From Shinisaurus crocodilurus (lineage: Eukaryota; Chordata; Lepidosauria; Squamata; Shinisauridae), in contig CM037878.1 of NCBI GenBank assembly GCA_021292165.1, forward strand, positions 7,742,857 to 7,806,856: a DNA stretch of 64,000 nucleotides, written 5' to 3'. Shown piece by piece: positions 48,601 to 51,651 of the stretch. A program made the translations under genes and the position numbers. The notes under the pieces were generated by a model, which had not been told where the DNA came from, searched no databases, and worked only from the letters and a program-made list of their open reading frames with translations. Positions within the stretch are counted from its first letter, which is position 1. Every line of letters begins with the position of its first letter.

Positions 48601-49740
48601 AAAAAAAAAACACGGGGAATAAAAGATGTTTCTCTCACACTAGGGTGTGACTCTTGCTTGGCCCCAATCCACTTTTTCCCTTCCTTTAGGAAAACGTTTT
48701 AACACGCAGCAGCCCGACGTAACACCGGAGCATGCACAAGACTCCCTCGCAAAGAGACAAACCTGGGCTAGTCCTCCTAGACTAGAACTTCGCCTTGTCT
48801 AAAAACAAAAGAAGAGCCCAGCTGGAGAGATGCAGGCATGCCTCTTGCCGACACAGGAGAAGCCCCTCTCCCCCCCCTCAAGATCCGCAGCCCATCTTCT
48901 CTTCTCCCACTGCCACAATCTAAAAAGATCATCAGGAGATGAACAAGCCTTTGACACTGACACGCACCCCAGGCCCCGTCCCCAAACCTTGACATTCCCA
49001 TAAACCTTAATATATTCCCAATAATAATAACCCTTCCCCACATCCAATCTACTCGCTAGCTGCCCAGACAAGTCTCAGCTTTGGATGGTATAGAAATAGA
49101 ATAAATAAAAATAATCAAGGCTGTGGAGTCGGAGTCGGAGGAAATTTTGGGTACCTGGAGTCGGAGTCGGCAAACAATGCACCGACTCCGACTCCGACTG
49201 AATTTAGATTGGAATTTTAAAAAAAAGCAAGTTTAAATGTCCCAATTCACAAACAGTTATAATTAATGACTTCTGTTTTATAATAAATGCCCCTCCTGGA
49301 TCCTCCCACTGCCCTATCTTCAGCAGCAGATCAGCACACAAAAAGGAGAAGGCAGCAGCTTCTGCCCAACCACCTCGCATATTAATTAATTAATTAATTA
49401 GCATATTAATACAGAGGAGTCGGGGAGTCGGAAGTACAAAAAACTGAGGAGTCGGAACATTTATCTACCGACTCCACAGCCCTGAAAATAATATTCCCCT
49501 CCCCCCCCCACGCTTATCTCAGTCCTCCCGCCCCCCCGTTACTCCCCTTCGCCACCTAACCCCTTCCCTCCCAAATTTACTCCCCCCTCCCCTCAGCCTT
49601 TCCCCCCCCGTCACTCCCCTTCCCCTCAGCCCTCCCCCCAAAGTGACTCCCTTCCCGCAGTCACTCCCCCCCCACAAAGTTACTCCCCCCTCCCCTCCGC
49701 GGCCCCCGGACCTGCTCTCCTCCTGCTCCCCGAGCTCCAT
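6523..49740 (-). CDS. RUBCN: RUBCN (Rubicon), partial: coding exons 1-12 spliced
   Basis: Rubicon binds the Beclin1-UVRAG-VPS34 PI3-kinase complex and Rab7 on late endosomes, restrains autophagosome maturation and promotes LC3-associated phagocytosis (family knowledge). Twelve exons on the minus strand join in frame (1810 nt, 603 codons plus one base), all with GT donors and AG acceptors. Residues about 35-178 (exons 2-5) are the RUN domain, with motifs [40 protein letters not shown] and [20 protein letters not shown]. Exon 7 (231-420) is Ser-rich with [10 protein letters not shown] and [10 protein letters not shown]. Exon 11 (507-572) carries an acidic stretch followed by a heptad-like basic helix. 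The start was chosen because an in-frame TGA lies seven codons upstream and the short N-terminus joins exon 2 in phase. The C-terminal Cys-rich Rab7-binding domain was not found and should lie left of position 1. FYTTD1 is the divergent neighbour, as in human. Confidence 0.96.
6835..6925. mobile_element. Foldback family C, right portion
   Basis: GGAGTTGTAGTCCAAAACATC then CTGG and GCACCAGGTC; older, diverged squamate foldback element with the same GGGAGTTGTAG block. Confidence 0.6.
7722..7795 (-). repeat. LINE/SINE 3' tail fragment
   Basis: TTTATTTATTTATT run then CTATACCGCCCAATAGCCG. Confidence 0.65.
7952..8150 (-). CDS. RUBCN: RUBCN coding exon 11 (acidic/coiled-coil segment)
   Basis: 199 nt, residues 507-572 plus one base. 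The acceptor is TCTTCCAG and the donor is [30 protein letters not shown] is followed by an acidic run [10 protein letters not shown] (534-543) and then [19 protein letters not shown], the predicted coiled coil. Conserved with human apart from a shorter acidic run. Confidence 0.95.
8151..9350. other. RUBCN intron 10, no repeat recognised
   Basis: 1.2 kb between exons 11 and 10. Nothing beyond low-level A/T-rich sequence. Confidence 0.5.
9351..9466 (-). CDS. RUBCN: RUBCN coding exon 10
   Basis: 116 nt, residues 468-506. The acceptor is CGCCCCAG and the donor is AAAAG-GTAGGC. Carries [20 protein letters not shown] and [12 protein letters not shown], very close to human. In human this part belongs to the middle region reported to bind the PI3-kinase complex. 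Confidence 0.95.
9485..9880 (-). repeat. Unassigned LINE-like 3' region
   Basis: Starts TTTGATTTATACCCCACC, A-rich middle, then GCAGGGAGTTCCAAAGCC and GGAGATGCCACCAAGAAG as in a common reptile LINE noncoding region. Begins 19 bp upstream of RUBCN exon 10. Family not assigned. Confidence 0.45.
10175..10270 (-). CDS. RUBCN: RUBCN coding exon 9
   Basis: 96 nt, residues 436-467 plus one base. The acceptor is GCCTAG and the donor is TATG-GTGAGT. Encodes [17 protein letters not shown] then the conserved [14 protein letters not shown]. Phase 1 at both ends. Confidence 0.94.
11056..11380. mobile_element. Foldback family A, composite copy
   Basis: 325 bp with family A ends and a perfect 8-bp duplication CTCTACTG (11048-11055 and 11381-11388). 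Internally, a shortened element 11056-11143, unrelated sequence 11144-11277, and a second partial element from 11278 that contains a family B-like inverted piece (GTTCTATGCATGTTT around AGACAG). Confidence 0.88.
11825..11965 (+). mobile_element. L2 LINE, decayed fragment
   Basis: AATTCAAAGATGCTGTTTTAC then AAAAGGTCGGGGCCCGACAT correspond to the FKVLTYKALHGLGP block. Confidence 0.45.
12448..12480. repeat. Isolated foldback core in an L2
   Basis: AGCTGGCTGGGGCATGCTGG then GAGTTGTAGG, a piece of the family A/B core set into an L2 3' region with no terminal repeats. Confidence 0.6.
12873..13139. mobile_element. Mariner-like MITE, copy 1
   Basis: 267 bp between TA dinucleotides. Ends CAATAATACCTTGGATTG and CAATCCAAGGTATTACTG. 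Same family as 46014-46272. It splits an L2 reverse-transcriptase frame. Confidence 0.88.
13200..14507. other. RUBCN intron 8, no feature recognised
   Basis: No exon or clear repeat seen before exon 8 at 14508. Confidence 0.5.
14508..14552 (-). CDS. RUBCN: RUBCN coding exon 8 (45-nt mini-exon)
   Basis: Found by searching the intron for the conserved human RNITIIVEDPIA block. The minus strand reads [15 protein letters not shown] between acceptor CCTTAG and donor GCAG-GTTTGG. 45 nt with phase 1 on both sides, so it joins exon 7 (Gly) and exon 9 (Glu) in frame and could be skipped without a frameshift. Residues 421-435. Confidence 0.88.
15120..15545 (+). mobile_element. L2 LINE 3' end
   Basis: [20 protein letters not shown] then [20 protein letters not shown], with 3' UTR ending CGCCCAGAGAGCTTCGGC and an AAATGAAATG tail. 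Confidence 0.85.
15659..15750. repeat. GA-rich simple repeat
   Basis: (GA)n followed by GGGA tracts; gives long spurious reading frames on both strands. Confidence 0.9.
16146..16280. mobile_element. Foldback family A, copy
   Basis: 135 bp, same hairpin as 4497-4631. Flanks CTCTATAC and CTCTATAA give a near-identical 8-bp duplication. Confidence 0.92.
16355..16700. mobile_element. Possible Harbinger-like element
   Basis: Left AGTTCGCACATAAGGGCAAG and right CTCATTACATGTGAACC are imperfect inverted ends, with GCCACCGCAGGC / GGTGGCTTCTC inner repeats and an internal GGTTCACACGGC. Boundaries approximate. Confidence 0.4.
17005..17448 (+). mobile_element. L2 LINE 3' end
   Basis: [20 protein letters not shown] to [16 protein letters not shown], 3' UTR and ATAATAAAATAAA tail. 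Same subfamily as 58130-59030. Confidence 0.9.
17505..18692 (+). mobile_element. CR1 LINE, reverse transcriptase C-terminal half
   Basis: Open from 17465 to 18451 (stop TGA). RT motifs [33 protein letters not shown] and FADDTKLGG are intact. A short in-frame gap at [11 protein letters not shown] removes about five or six residues of the usual motif before VRPHLEY. 5' truncated, then 3' UTR and ATTCTATG tail. Confidence 0.93.
19165..19255. mobile_element. Foldback family C, diverged
   Basis: Carries CCCCCAACCTGGGGCCC, GCTGGGAGTTGTAGTCCAGC and GGCACCAGGTGG. Confidence 0.55.
19636..19770. mobile_element. Foldback family A, copy
   Basis: 135 bp, near-perfect hairpin with TAC loop. Flanks CTCTAGAG (19628-19635) and CTCTAGGC (19771-19778). 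Confidence 0.92.
20473..20808. mobile_element. hAT non-autonomous element
   Basis: 336 bp, terminal repeats CAGTGCTTCTCAA and TTGAGAAGCACTG, perfect 8-bp duplication AGCTAGAG (20465-20472, 20809-20816). No transposase frame. Interior AT-rich except for G-rich ends. Confidence 0.93.
20924..21039. mobile_element. Foldback family A, short copy
   Basis: 116 bp; the centre of the hairpin is shortened. Perfect 8-bp duplication GTCTAATA at 20916-20923 and 21040-21047. Lies 115 bp from RUBCN exon 7 on its 3' side. Confidence 0.93.
21154..21723 (-). CDS. RUBCN: RUBCN coding exon 7 (large Ser-rich exon)
   Basis: 570 nt, residues 231-420, open throughout. The acceptor is CTTTCCAG and the donor is CACG-GTGAGA. 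Disordered and Ser-rich, with [10 protein letters not shown] (311-320), [11 protein letters not shown] (347-357), [10 protein letters not shown] (384-393) and SHIRSHSDT (404-412), the last two being conserved basophilic-kinase-like sites. A run of six Gly (371-376), encoded by a CCG/CCA trinucleotide tract near 21290-21306, is a local feature. The region is divergent in length from human, as expected for a linker. Confidence 0.95.
22055..22280 (+). mobile_element. L2 LINE, decayed fragment
   Basis: GCCCTGGTAACAATCAGATT and CACTGGCTTACTGGGTACAC resemble the L2 region before the FKVL block. Confidence 0.4.
22318..22432. mobile_element. Foldback family C copy
   Basis: Inverted arms CTCCAGATGTGTTGGACTGC and GCAGTCCAACACATCAGG around CCCATCACCCCCAGCCAGC. 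Confidence 0.7.
22535..22830 (+). mobile_element. CR1-type LINE 3' end, other subfamily
   Basis: ATTGGTGGGAGATTCAGGAC to GATCCAGCATGGCTCTTC and TTATGTTCTTA. Confidence 0.8.
22840..22960 (-). mobile_element. CR1-type fragment
   Basis: TCTAGTCCAATACCCTGTTTCC then CAGTGGACAGCCAGGATGC, opposite in orientation to the adjacent copy. Confidence 0.6.
23142..23298 (-). CDS. RUBCN: RUBCN coding exon 6
   Basis: 157 nt, residues 179-230 plus one base. The acceptor is CCTTTCAG and the donor is CAAG-GTAAGG. Encodes [20 protein letters not shown] and [23 protein letters not shown] is the conserved block after the RUN domain; the rest is a low-complexity linker and less conserved. Confidence 0.94.
23915..24090. 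repeat. Degenerate tandem repeat, about 115-bp period
   Basis: TTTCTCTGTGCAGAGAGAGG followed by GGGGTGATCGC recurs as TTTCCTCTGTGCAGAGAGGG and GGGGTGATTGC, each followed by TATGGAGAAA or CATGGAGAAA. Confidence 0.55.
24722..24875. mobile_element. hAT MITE
   Basis: 154 bp, ends CAGGGCCGGTGC and GCACCGGCCCTG, perfect 8-bp duplication GCAACAGC. Lies 81 bp from RUBCN exon 5. Confidence 0.93.
24957..25063 (-). CDS. RUBCN: RUBCN coding exon 5 (end of RUN domain)
   Basis: 107 nt, residues 143-178. The acceptor is CTTTTGCAG and the donor is ATG-GTGAGA. Carries [16 protein letters not shown] and [20 protein letters not shown], nearly identical to human. Closes the RUN domain; ends in phase 0. Confidence 0.96.
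25343..26356 (+). mobile_element. Sauria SINE, split by solo LTR
   Basis: tRNA-derived head GCCAGTGTGGCATAGTGG, body TGACTTTGGGCCAGTCACTG, tail GCCGCCTTGAGTTCC then GGGTATAAATGTAAT, resuming after the LTR with GTAATAAATAAA. Confidence 0.92.
25566..26331 (+). mobile_element. Solo LTR, family 1, in a Sauria SINE
   Basis: 766 bp, TGTGGAGAAAGCC to GATCCTTCACA, perfect 5-bp duplication GTAAT, with AATAAA near 26173. No internal retroviral sequence adjoins it. It interrupts the 3' tail of the SINE that starts at 25343. Confidence 0.9.
26396..26560 (-). repeat. LINE/SINE 3' tail fragment
   Basis: TTATTCCACCCTTCAGCC, GTGGCTTACAAAGATGAG and CTTACAGTCTAAAAGACATG. Confidence 0.55.
27262..27395 (+). 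mobile_element. tRNA-derived SINE, second type
   Basis: GGTCCCAGGTTCAACCCCTG then GTATCTCCAGTGAAAAGG; diverged 3' half. Confidence 0.6.
27470..28560. mobile_element. Second copy of the 3118 DNA element, split by an LTR
   Basis: Left arm GAGCCTGTGCCTGGGCTGTAC at 27477 and right arm CAAGTGGTACAGTCCAGACAC near 28510. The solo LTR 27518-28248 is inserted in the left arm. Inner arms CCTTGACATGCCAGTTTTC and its imperfect inverse flank 28310-28390. Confidence 0.6.
27518..28248 (+). mobile_element. Solo LTR, family 2
   Basis: 731 bp, TGTGAAGGATTGAGG to GGAACCTTGACA, perfect 5-bp duplication GAGGG (27513-27517, 28249-28253). TATATATAAAGG near 27742 is a plausible TATA box. No internal region. Confidence 0.85.
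29010..29230 (+). mobile_element. L2 LINE 3' fragment
   Basis: GGGCCTTCTCCATGGCAGAG and TGTGGAATGCATTTCCCAGA are the [10 protein letters not shown] region. Confidence 0.5.
29286..29318. repeat. (CA)n microsatellite
   Basis: 33 bp of alternating A and C. Confidence 0.95.
29835..29994 (-). CDS. RUBCN: RUBCN coding exon 4 (RUN domain)
   Basis: 160 nt, residues 90-142 plus one base of residue 143. The acceptor is GTCTTCCAG and the donor is GCAG-GTAAGA. Carries [27 protein letters not shown] and [13 protein letters not shown], colinear with human Rubicon with conservative changes. Confidence 0.96.
30310..30773 (+). mobile_element. CR1 LINE 3' end
   Basis: Same C-terminal block as at 1502, with a small deletion (AAATTTCCTGACTGTC missing near 30577), and an ATTCTATG tail. 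Confidence 0.92.
31688..31771 (-). CDS. RUBCN: RUBCN coding exon 3 (RUN domain)
   Basis: 84 nt, 28 codons, phase 0 at both ends. The acceptor is GGGCAG before GTG and the donor is AAG-GTGAGC. Residues 62-89 contain [15 protein letters not shown], a highly conserved RUN-domain block. Human starts this exon with ACRRQ, here VCCRQ. Confidence 0.96.
31772..32692. other. RUBCN intron 2, no feature recognised
   Basis: An A11 run at 32046; otherwise unassigned. Confidence 0.5.
32693..32825. mobile_element. Foldback family B, full copy
   Basis: 133-bp near-perfect hairpin. Ends GGGTGCAATCCTATGCATG and complement; core CTACAACTCCCAGCATGCCC shared with family A. Flanks TTA and TTC. Confidence 0.88.
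33399..33420. repeat. (TTG)n microsatellite
   Basis: About seven TTG units, followed by a SINE-like tail (TATCCCGCCTTTTCCCC). Confidence 0.9.
33601..33662. repeat. (GA)n/(GACA)n microsatellite
   Basis: GA repeat passing into six or more GACA units and back to GA. Confidence 0.9.
34255..34365 (+). mobile_element. tRNA-derived SINE 3' part, second type
   Basis: CCTGAAACCCTGAAGAGCCA and GTATAAAGGCAGCTTCC. Confidence 0.6.
34493..35737. mobile_element. Mariner-like element with GC-rich cargo
   Basis: 1245 bp, ends CCGTATATACTCGAC and GTCGAGTATATACGGG, flanked by TA (34491-34492, 35738-35739). The interior 34580-35500 is very GC-rich, and its long open frames contain no recognisable domain. Arms 34979-35114 and 35203-35338 are inverted copies, and the block GAGCGCGGTGCCATCG occurs three times forward and once inverted. 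Confidence 0.8.
35971..35995. repeat. (GA)n microsatellite
   Basis: About twelve AG units. Confidence 0.9.
36047..36110. mobile_element. hAT-like end, related to 24722 element
   Basis: Begins CAAGGCTGGCCCTACCATTA, similar to the left end at 24722. The right end was not found, so the boundary is approximate. Confidence 0.4.
36273..36409. mobile_element. Foldback family A, copy
   Basis: 137 bp hairpin with perfect 8-bp duplication CTCTAGAG (36265-36272 and 36410-36417), the preferred hAT-type target. Confidence 0.93.
36786..36928. mobile_element. Foldback family C copy
   Basis: Arms CCAACCTGGTGCCCTCCAG and CTGGAGGGCACCCAG around a centre with GGCCATGCTGACTGGGGC. Confidence 0.72.
37032..37264 (+). 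mobile_element. Sauria SINE
   Basis: GCCAGTGTGGCGTAGTGG to GGGTATAAATATAATAAATA; full length, box A- and box B-like head (GGTTCAAGTCC). Confidence 0.93.
37502..37612. mobile_element. Foldback family C-like copy
   Basis: Arms GTTGTTGGACTGCAACTCCC and GCAGTCCAACAACATCTGG. Lies 140 bp from RUBCN exon 2 on its 3' side. Confidence 0.65.
37755..37908 (-). CDS. RUBCN: RUBCN coding exon 2 (start of RUN domain)
   Basis: 154 nt between an acceptor TTTTCAG and a donor AAG-GTAGGC. Residues 10-61, including [20 protein letters not shown] and [20 protein letters not shown], the first helices of the RUN domain. Ends in phase 0 after Lys. Strong match to human Rubicon recalled from knowledge of the family. 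Confidence 0.96.
38285..38378. mobile_element. Foldback family C copy
   Basis: CCAACCTGGGCCAGC, GCATGCTGGGAGTTATAGTC and GGGCACCAGGTTGGGG. Confidence 0.6.
38705..38940 (+). mobile_element. Sauria SINE
   Basis: GCCAGTGTGGCGTAGTGG to GGGTATAAATATAATAAATA; full length. Confidence 0.93.
38945..40105. other. RUBCN intron 1, mostly unassigned
   Basis: Holds only the CA/GA microsatellite at 39471 and an AAT run at 39922. Confidence 0.5.
39471..39508. repeat. (CA)n then (GA)n microsatellite
   Basis: About 13 AC units and then six GA units. Confidence 0.92.
40110..40225 (-). mobile_element. tRNA-derived SINE-like head, diverged
   Basis: Minus strand carries a B-box-like GGTTCA-type block opposite CTGAACCCAGGTCCTTCTGC and an A-box region near 40205. 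Confidence 0.4.
40480..41165 (+). mobile_element. L1 LINE 3' end
   Basis: Translates in parts as [17 protein letters not shown] and [17 protein letters not shown], the C-terminal Cys/His segment of L1 ORF2, with frame breaks after 40660. A/T-rich 3' UTR ends AACAATAAAAAG. Confidence 0.8.
41221..41392 (+). mobile_element. 5S rRNA-derived head fused to CR1 tail
   Basis: 41221-41303 matches the 3' two-thirds of 5S rRNA, including AGCTAAGCAGGGTC and CTTGGATGGGAGACC (internal promoter elements). From 41307 it changes to a CR1 3' tail (GCATTAAGCAGGGGGTTGG to CTATGATCTATGAAAC). Resembles a SINE3-type chimera. Confidence 0.8.
41600..42052 (+). mobile_element. LTR-like sequence, 5' boundary unclear
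   Basis: Ends in AATAAAGC (41969) followed by a GT-rich stretch and ACACGACA, as in a retroviral R-U5. TG start and target duplication could not be fixed. Followed directly by a truncated Sauria SINE. Confidence 0.45.
42055..42858 (+). mobile_element. Sauria SINE, 5' truncated, split by hAT
   Basis: GGACTATGACTGGGGAGACC and AAGCTCACTGGGTGAACTTG are diverged SINE body; the tail resumes after the hAT at 42814 with GGATATAGATGTAATAAAG. Confidence 0.75.
42211..42813. mobile_element. hAT element with internal palindrome, inside a Sauria SINE
   Basis: 603 bp, ends CAGCAGCCCCCAACC and GGTTGGGAACCCCTG-type, perfect 8-bp duplication CCTTGGAG (42203-42210, 42814-42821), splitting a SINE tail. Inside, 65-bp arms 42459-42523 and 42540-42604 pair with one mismatch over a 16-nt loop. 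Confidence 0.92.
42860..44220. other. RUBCN intron 1, no feature recognised
   Basis: No repeat family identified; A/T-rich runs at 43015-43125. Confidence 0.5.
44222..44362. mobile_element. Foldback family C copy
   Basis: CTACAACTCCCATCACCCC and GGGGGCTGTAGTCCAACAC with AGCCTTCC / GGAAGGCTG ends. Confidence 0.65.
44562..44680. mobile_element. Foldback family B, copy flanked by TTAA
   Basis: 119 bp, ends GGGTGCAATTC and GATTGCACCC, directly flanked by TTAA on both sides (44558-44561, 44681-44684). The duplication could be TTAA (piggyBac-like) or the TWA type of Harbinger elements. Confidence 0.85.
44762..44935 (-). mobile_element. CR1-type fragment
   Basis: GGTCCACTTAGTCCAGCATC then CTGTTTCCTACAGTGGCCAG. 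Confidence 0.7.
45294..45420. mobile_element. Foldback family C-like copy
   Basis: ACCATGTGCCCCCAACATG through GGAGCCACGGTCAGGAAAG; centre CATCATGACCAATGGTCAG. Confidence 0.5.
45540..46012 (+). mobile_element. L2 LINE, old copy
   Basis: CTGGCTATCAAAACATTTCC through GTTTTGTTTAGGCAAGC, tail AAATAAATAAAA, split from the flank by the mariner MITE at 46014. Confidence 0.65.
46014..46272. mobile_element. Mariner-like MITE, copy 2
   Basis: 259 bp between TA dinucleotides. Ends CAGTAATACCTTGGATTGC and GCAACACAAGGCATTACTG. Inserted in the AT-rich tail of an L2 copy. Confidence 0.88.
46348..46478. mobile_element. Foldback family C copy
   Basis: Arms GGCACCTTCCAAATGTTTTG and CAAAACATCCAGAGGGCACT around an AACCCCAGCC centre. 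Confidence 0.6.
47310..47800 (+). mobile_element. L2 LINE, old copy
   Basis: Decayed coding region with CTTGCTTGGATGACTGCAGTG (L2 SRLDYCN block). Confidence 0.55.
47820..47925. mobile_element. Foldback family B, copy
   Basis: Left end GGTGCAATCCTATTAGACAG preceded by TTAA; right end TAGGATTGCACCC. Core CTACAACTCCCAGCATGCCC present on one side only. Confidence 0.8.
47930..49107. other. RUBCN intron 1, no feature recognised
   Basis: No exon, alternative start or repeat could be supported; an A-run at 48597-48611. Confidence 0.5.
49116..49484. mobile_element. hAT element (GGAGTCGG-rich) in RUBCN intron 1
   Basis: 369 bp, ends CAAGGCTGTGGAGTCGG and CCGACTCCACAGCCCTG, perfect 8-bp duplication AAAATAAT. 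Sub-terminal repeats of GGAGTCGG, and an ATTA microsatellite at 49381-49399. Lies 228 bp downstream of RUBCN exon 1. Confidence 0.92.
49712..49740 (-). CDS. RUBCN: RUBCN coding exon 1
   Basis: Encodes MELGEQEES plus two bases of an Arg codon (phase 2). The donor is AG followed by GTCCGG, a weak but canonical GT site. Joining to exon 2 gives [19 protein letters not shown], which aligns with the human N-terminus from its internal Met-Glu-Leu-Gly. An in-frame TGA seven codons upstream excludes a longer N-terminus in this exon. Too short to be detected as an open frame; found by splice logic. Confidence 0.88.
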
Positions 49741-49911
49741 CCCTGGAGGGGGAAGCGGCAGTCAGAGCCCAGCGGGCCCAAACCCGGCCCGCACAACGCC
49801 CCCTCCGAGCGCGGCGGCGGCGGCGGCTTCTCCTGCCATGCCCAGCAGGGCCGGAGCGTGACCAGGGACCGCCTCCCGCGCTCGCTCCTCGCTCCTCCTT
49901 CCCTCCGGAGA

Positions 49912-49930
49912 ACTACAGCACCCGGCACCC
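49912..49930 (+). promoter_or_regulatory. ZNF143/THAP11-like motif 1
   Basis: ACTACAGCACCCGGCACCC, a divergent match to the known promoter motif ACTACAAYTCCCAGCATGC. Confidence 0.45.
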
Positions 49931-49944
49931 GCGCGCCCCAAAGG

Positions 49945-49963
49945 ACTACAGCTCCCGGCACGC
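49945..49963 (+). promoter_or_regulatory. ZNF143/THAP11-like motif 2
   Basis: ACTACAGCTCCCGGCACGC, 33 bp from motif 1 and in the same orientation; closer to the consensus than motif 1. Confidence 0.55.
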
Positions 49964-50076
49964 ACTGCGGGACGCCGCCCTAGGCACGCACGCGGCAGTA
50001 GCCGCCCAAAGAACCGCGCCACACCCAGCGACGCGGGACTCGGAGGGTCTAGGCCCCGTCCGCCCCCCCCCCCGTC

Positions 50077-50151
50077 GCTCCTTCGAGGACTACAACTCCC
50101 AGGATGGACCGCGATGACCAGCTGTTCCCGAACCTGGGGCCGGGTGTCCCC
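50077..50151 (+). repeat. Promoter-proximal duplication, copy 1
   Basis: About 75 bp beginning GCTCCTTCGAGG and ending GGGTGTCCCC, repeated almost exactly at 50351-50446. A family B foldback element lies between the copies. Confidence 0.85.
50089..50107 (+). promoter_or_regulatory. ZNF143/THAP11-like motif 3
   Basis: ACTACAACTCCCAGGATGG, the best match of the four. It lies in the first copy of a duplicated promoter segment. Confidence 0.6.
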
Positions 50152-50183
50152 GCCCTTCCCCCTTTGAGATTACAGGTAGTCTA

Positions 50184-50340
50184 GGGCGCAATCCTATGCA
50201 TGTCGAGACAGAAAAAAAGTCATACAACTGCCAGCATGCCCCAGCCAGACTACAACTCCCATGATCCCCTAGCCAGCTGCTGCTTAATAGGGGAGTTGTA
50301 GAGCTTTTTTCCCCTGTCTCGACATGCATAGGGTGTCCCC
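50184..50340. mobile_element. Foldback family B, inverted pair member 1
   Basis: Left end GGGCGCAATCCTATGCATG; interior has two ACTACAACTCCC-type blocks; right end degenerate (GCATAGGGTGTCCCC). It is the reverse complement of the element at 50667-50819, and the homology runs about 17 bp past the left end. Confidence 0.82.
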
Positions 50341-50350
50341 TCCCCCGCGC

Positions 50351-50446
50351 GCTCCTTCGAGGACTACAACTTCCAGGATGGACCGCGATGACCAGCTGTT
50401 CCCGAACCTGGGGCCGGGTGTTCCCGAACCTGGGGCCGGGTGTCCC
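50351..50446 (+). repeat. Promoter-proximal duplication, copy 2
   Basis: Same sequence as 50077-50151 with an extra internal tandem copy of about 21 bp (TTCCCGAACCTGGGGCCGGG), so the second copy has expanded. Confidence 0.85.
50363..50381 (+). promoter_or_regulatory. ZNF143/THAP11-like motif 4 (duplicate of 3)
   Basis: ACTACAACTTCCAGGATGG, the copy of motif 3 with one C-to-T change in the CCC block, in the second copy of the duplicated segment. Confidence 0.45.
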
Positions 50447-50666
50447 CCCACCTTTGCTGCCTTGCCCGTCGTCGTCTGTGTGTTTTTTTTGGGTGCGGGA
50501 AATCTTCGGCAAAAGGAAGCCAAGAACGGCGGACGTTAACATAAATCAGCAAGAACGTGTTCACTTTATTTCCCCGGAAATTGTAATCAATTTGCCTAAT
50601 AGCATTCGTTGCAAACATAACAGACTCGTGGGAAATGTTAGCGACCACCTACGTATAAATTAACTA

Positions 50667-50836
50667 AAGGCGCAATCCTGTGCACGTTGAGACATGGGGG
50701 GAAAGCTCTACAACTCCCCTAGGCTGGCTAGGGGATCATGGGAGTTGTAGTCTGGCTGGGGCATGCTGGGAGTTGTATGACTTTTTTCCTGTCTCAACAT
50801 GCAGAGGATTGCGCCCTAGACTACCTGTAATCTCAG
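50667..50836. mobile_element. Foldback family B, inverted pair member 2
   Basis: Reads GGCGCAATCCTGTGCACG to GGATTGCGCCC, then GACTACCTGTAATCTCA, the reverse complement of the flank before 50184. Confidence 0.82.
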
Positions 50837-50964
50837 TATTACTATAAACACACTGCAATATGATCTAATTGCAAAAATCATTATAAAATCTTTTCAGTTA
50901 CATTAATGTGAGTATTGACATTTTACAATGCATGTATATATAGACAACATTTGAACAGCTAATT

Positions 50965-51070
50965 TATACATAAGGCTGCAATCCTATACAGTGTATAAAC
51001 AATTGGGTGTAACTCCTGTCGAACTCCATTGGGCTTAATTCTGAGTAAATGCATAGCAATGCAAATGGGA
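50965..51070. repeat. Ancient squamate repeat
   Basis: GGCTGCAATCCTATACAG then CCATTGGGCTTAATTCTGAG, related to 54255-54420; its GCAATCCTAT end resembles family B ends. Confidence 0.4.
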
Positions 51071-51157
51071 TTTTGAATCATGCATCTTCTTGTTAATGTA
51101 TTTTAAAGTTTGTCACTTTTTGTCCCTGTCCCACCCCCATCCCTGGACTCTGTCGGC

Positions 51158-51268
51158 AACCTGAGGCCCTCCAGATGTTTTGGACTGATCATCCCTGATC
51201 ATTGGCCATGCTGCCTGGAGCTGATGGGAGTTGTAGTCCAAATCATCTGGAGGGTGCCAGACTGACTA
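51158..51268. mobile_element. Foldback family C copy
   Basis: Arms GGCCCTCCAGATGTTTTGG and CAAATCATCTGGAGGGTGCC, followed by a C10 run. Confidence 0.65.
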
Positions 51269-51651
51269 CCCCCCCCCCCCGAAAACAATTTGGGAATAAG
51301 ACACTCAGGTATTCCTGCATATACCGGTTTTCCTCTTTAGCATTGTTATTGTGTTAGTCATGTCCTGTTTTTGTTTGCAATAAGACTTAAACCTACTTTT
51401 GATTAACCAGTCAGCTGAATCAAGTATTAAAGCTTTTCCTGGACTGTACCACAATATACATAGAAAGTGAGCATGTAAGGGAGAAGAGGTCAGCCTAGTA
51501 TTTATTTCTCTTATGGGCGGGGAATTATATTTGCTTTTTATTTTATCTTTTTATGATAAGTTGAATAATGCAAAAACATATCTCTGTCTTTCTAAGGTGT
51601 GTTTAATATGTATAATCTTGTCACACTCATAATGTCTGTTTTATATGTATA

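Larger units (their letters stand above)
49700..50160 (-). promoter_or_regulatory. RUBCN promoter, CpG-rich
   Basis: GC- and CpG-dense stretch spanning the RUBCN start codon and upstream sequence, with poly-C tracts and no evident TATA box. It contains four ACTACA..CCC motifs and is flanked on the intron side by a hAT insertion ending at 49484. Transcription start not determined. Confidence 0.75.
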
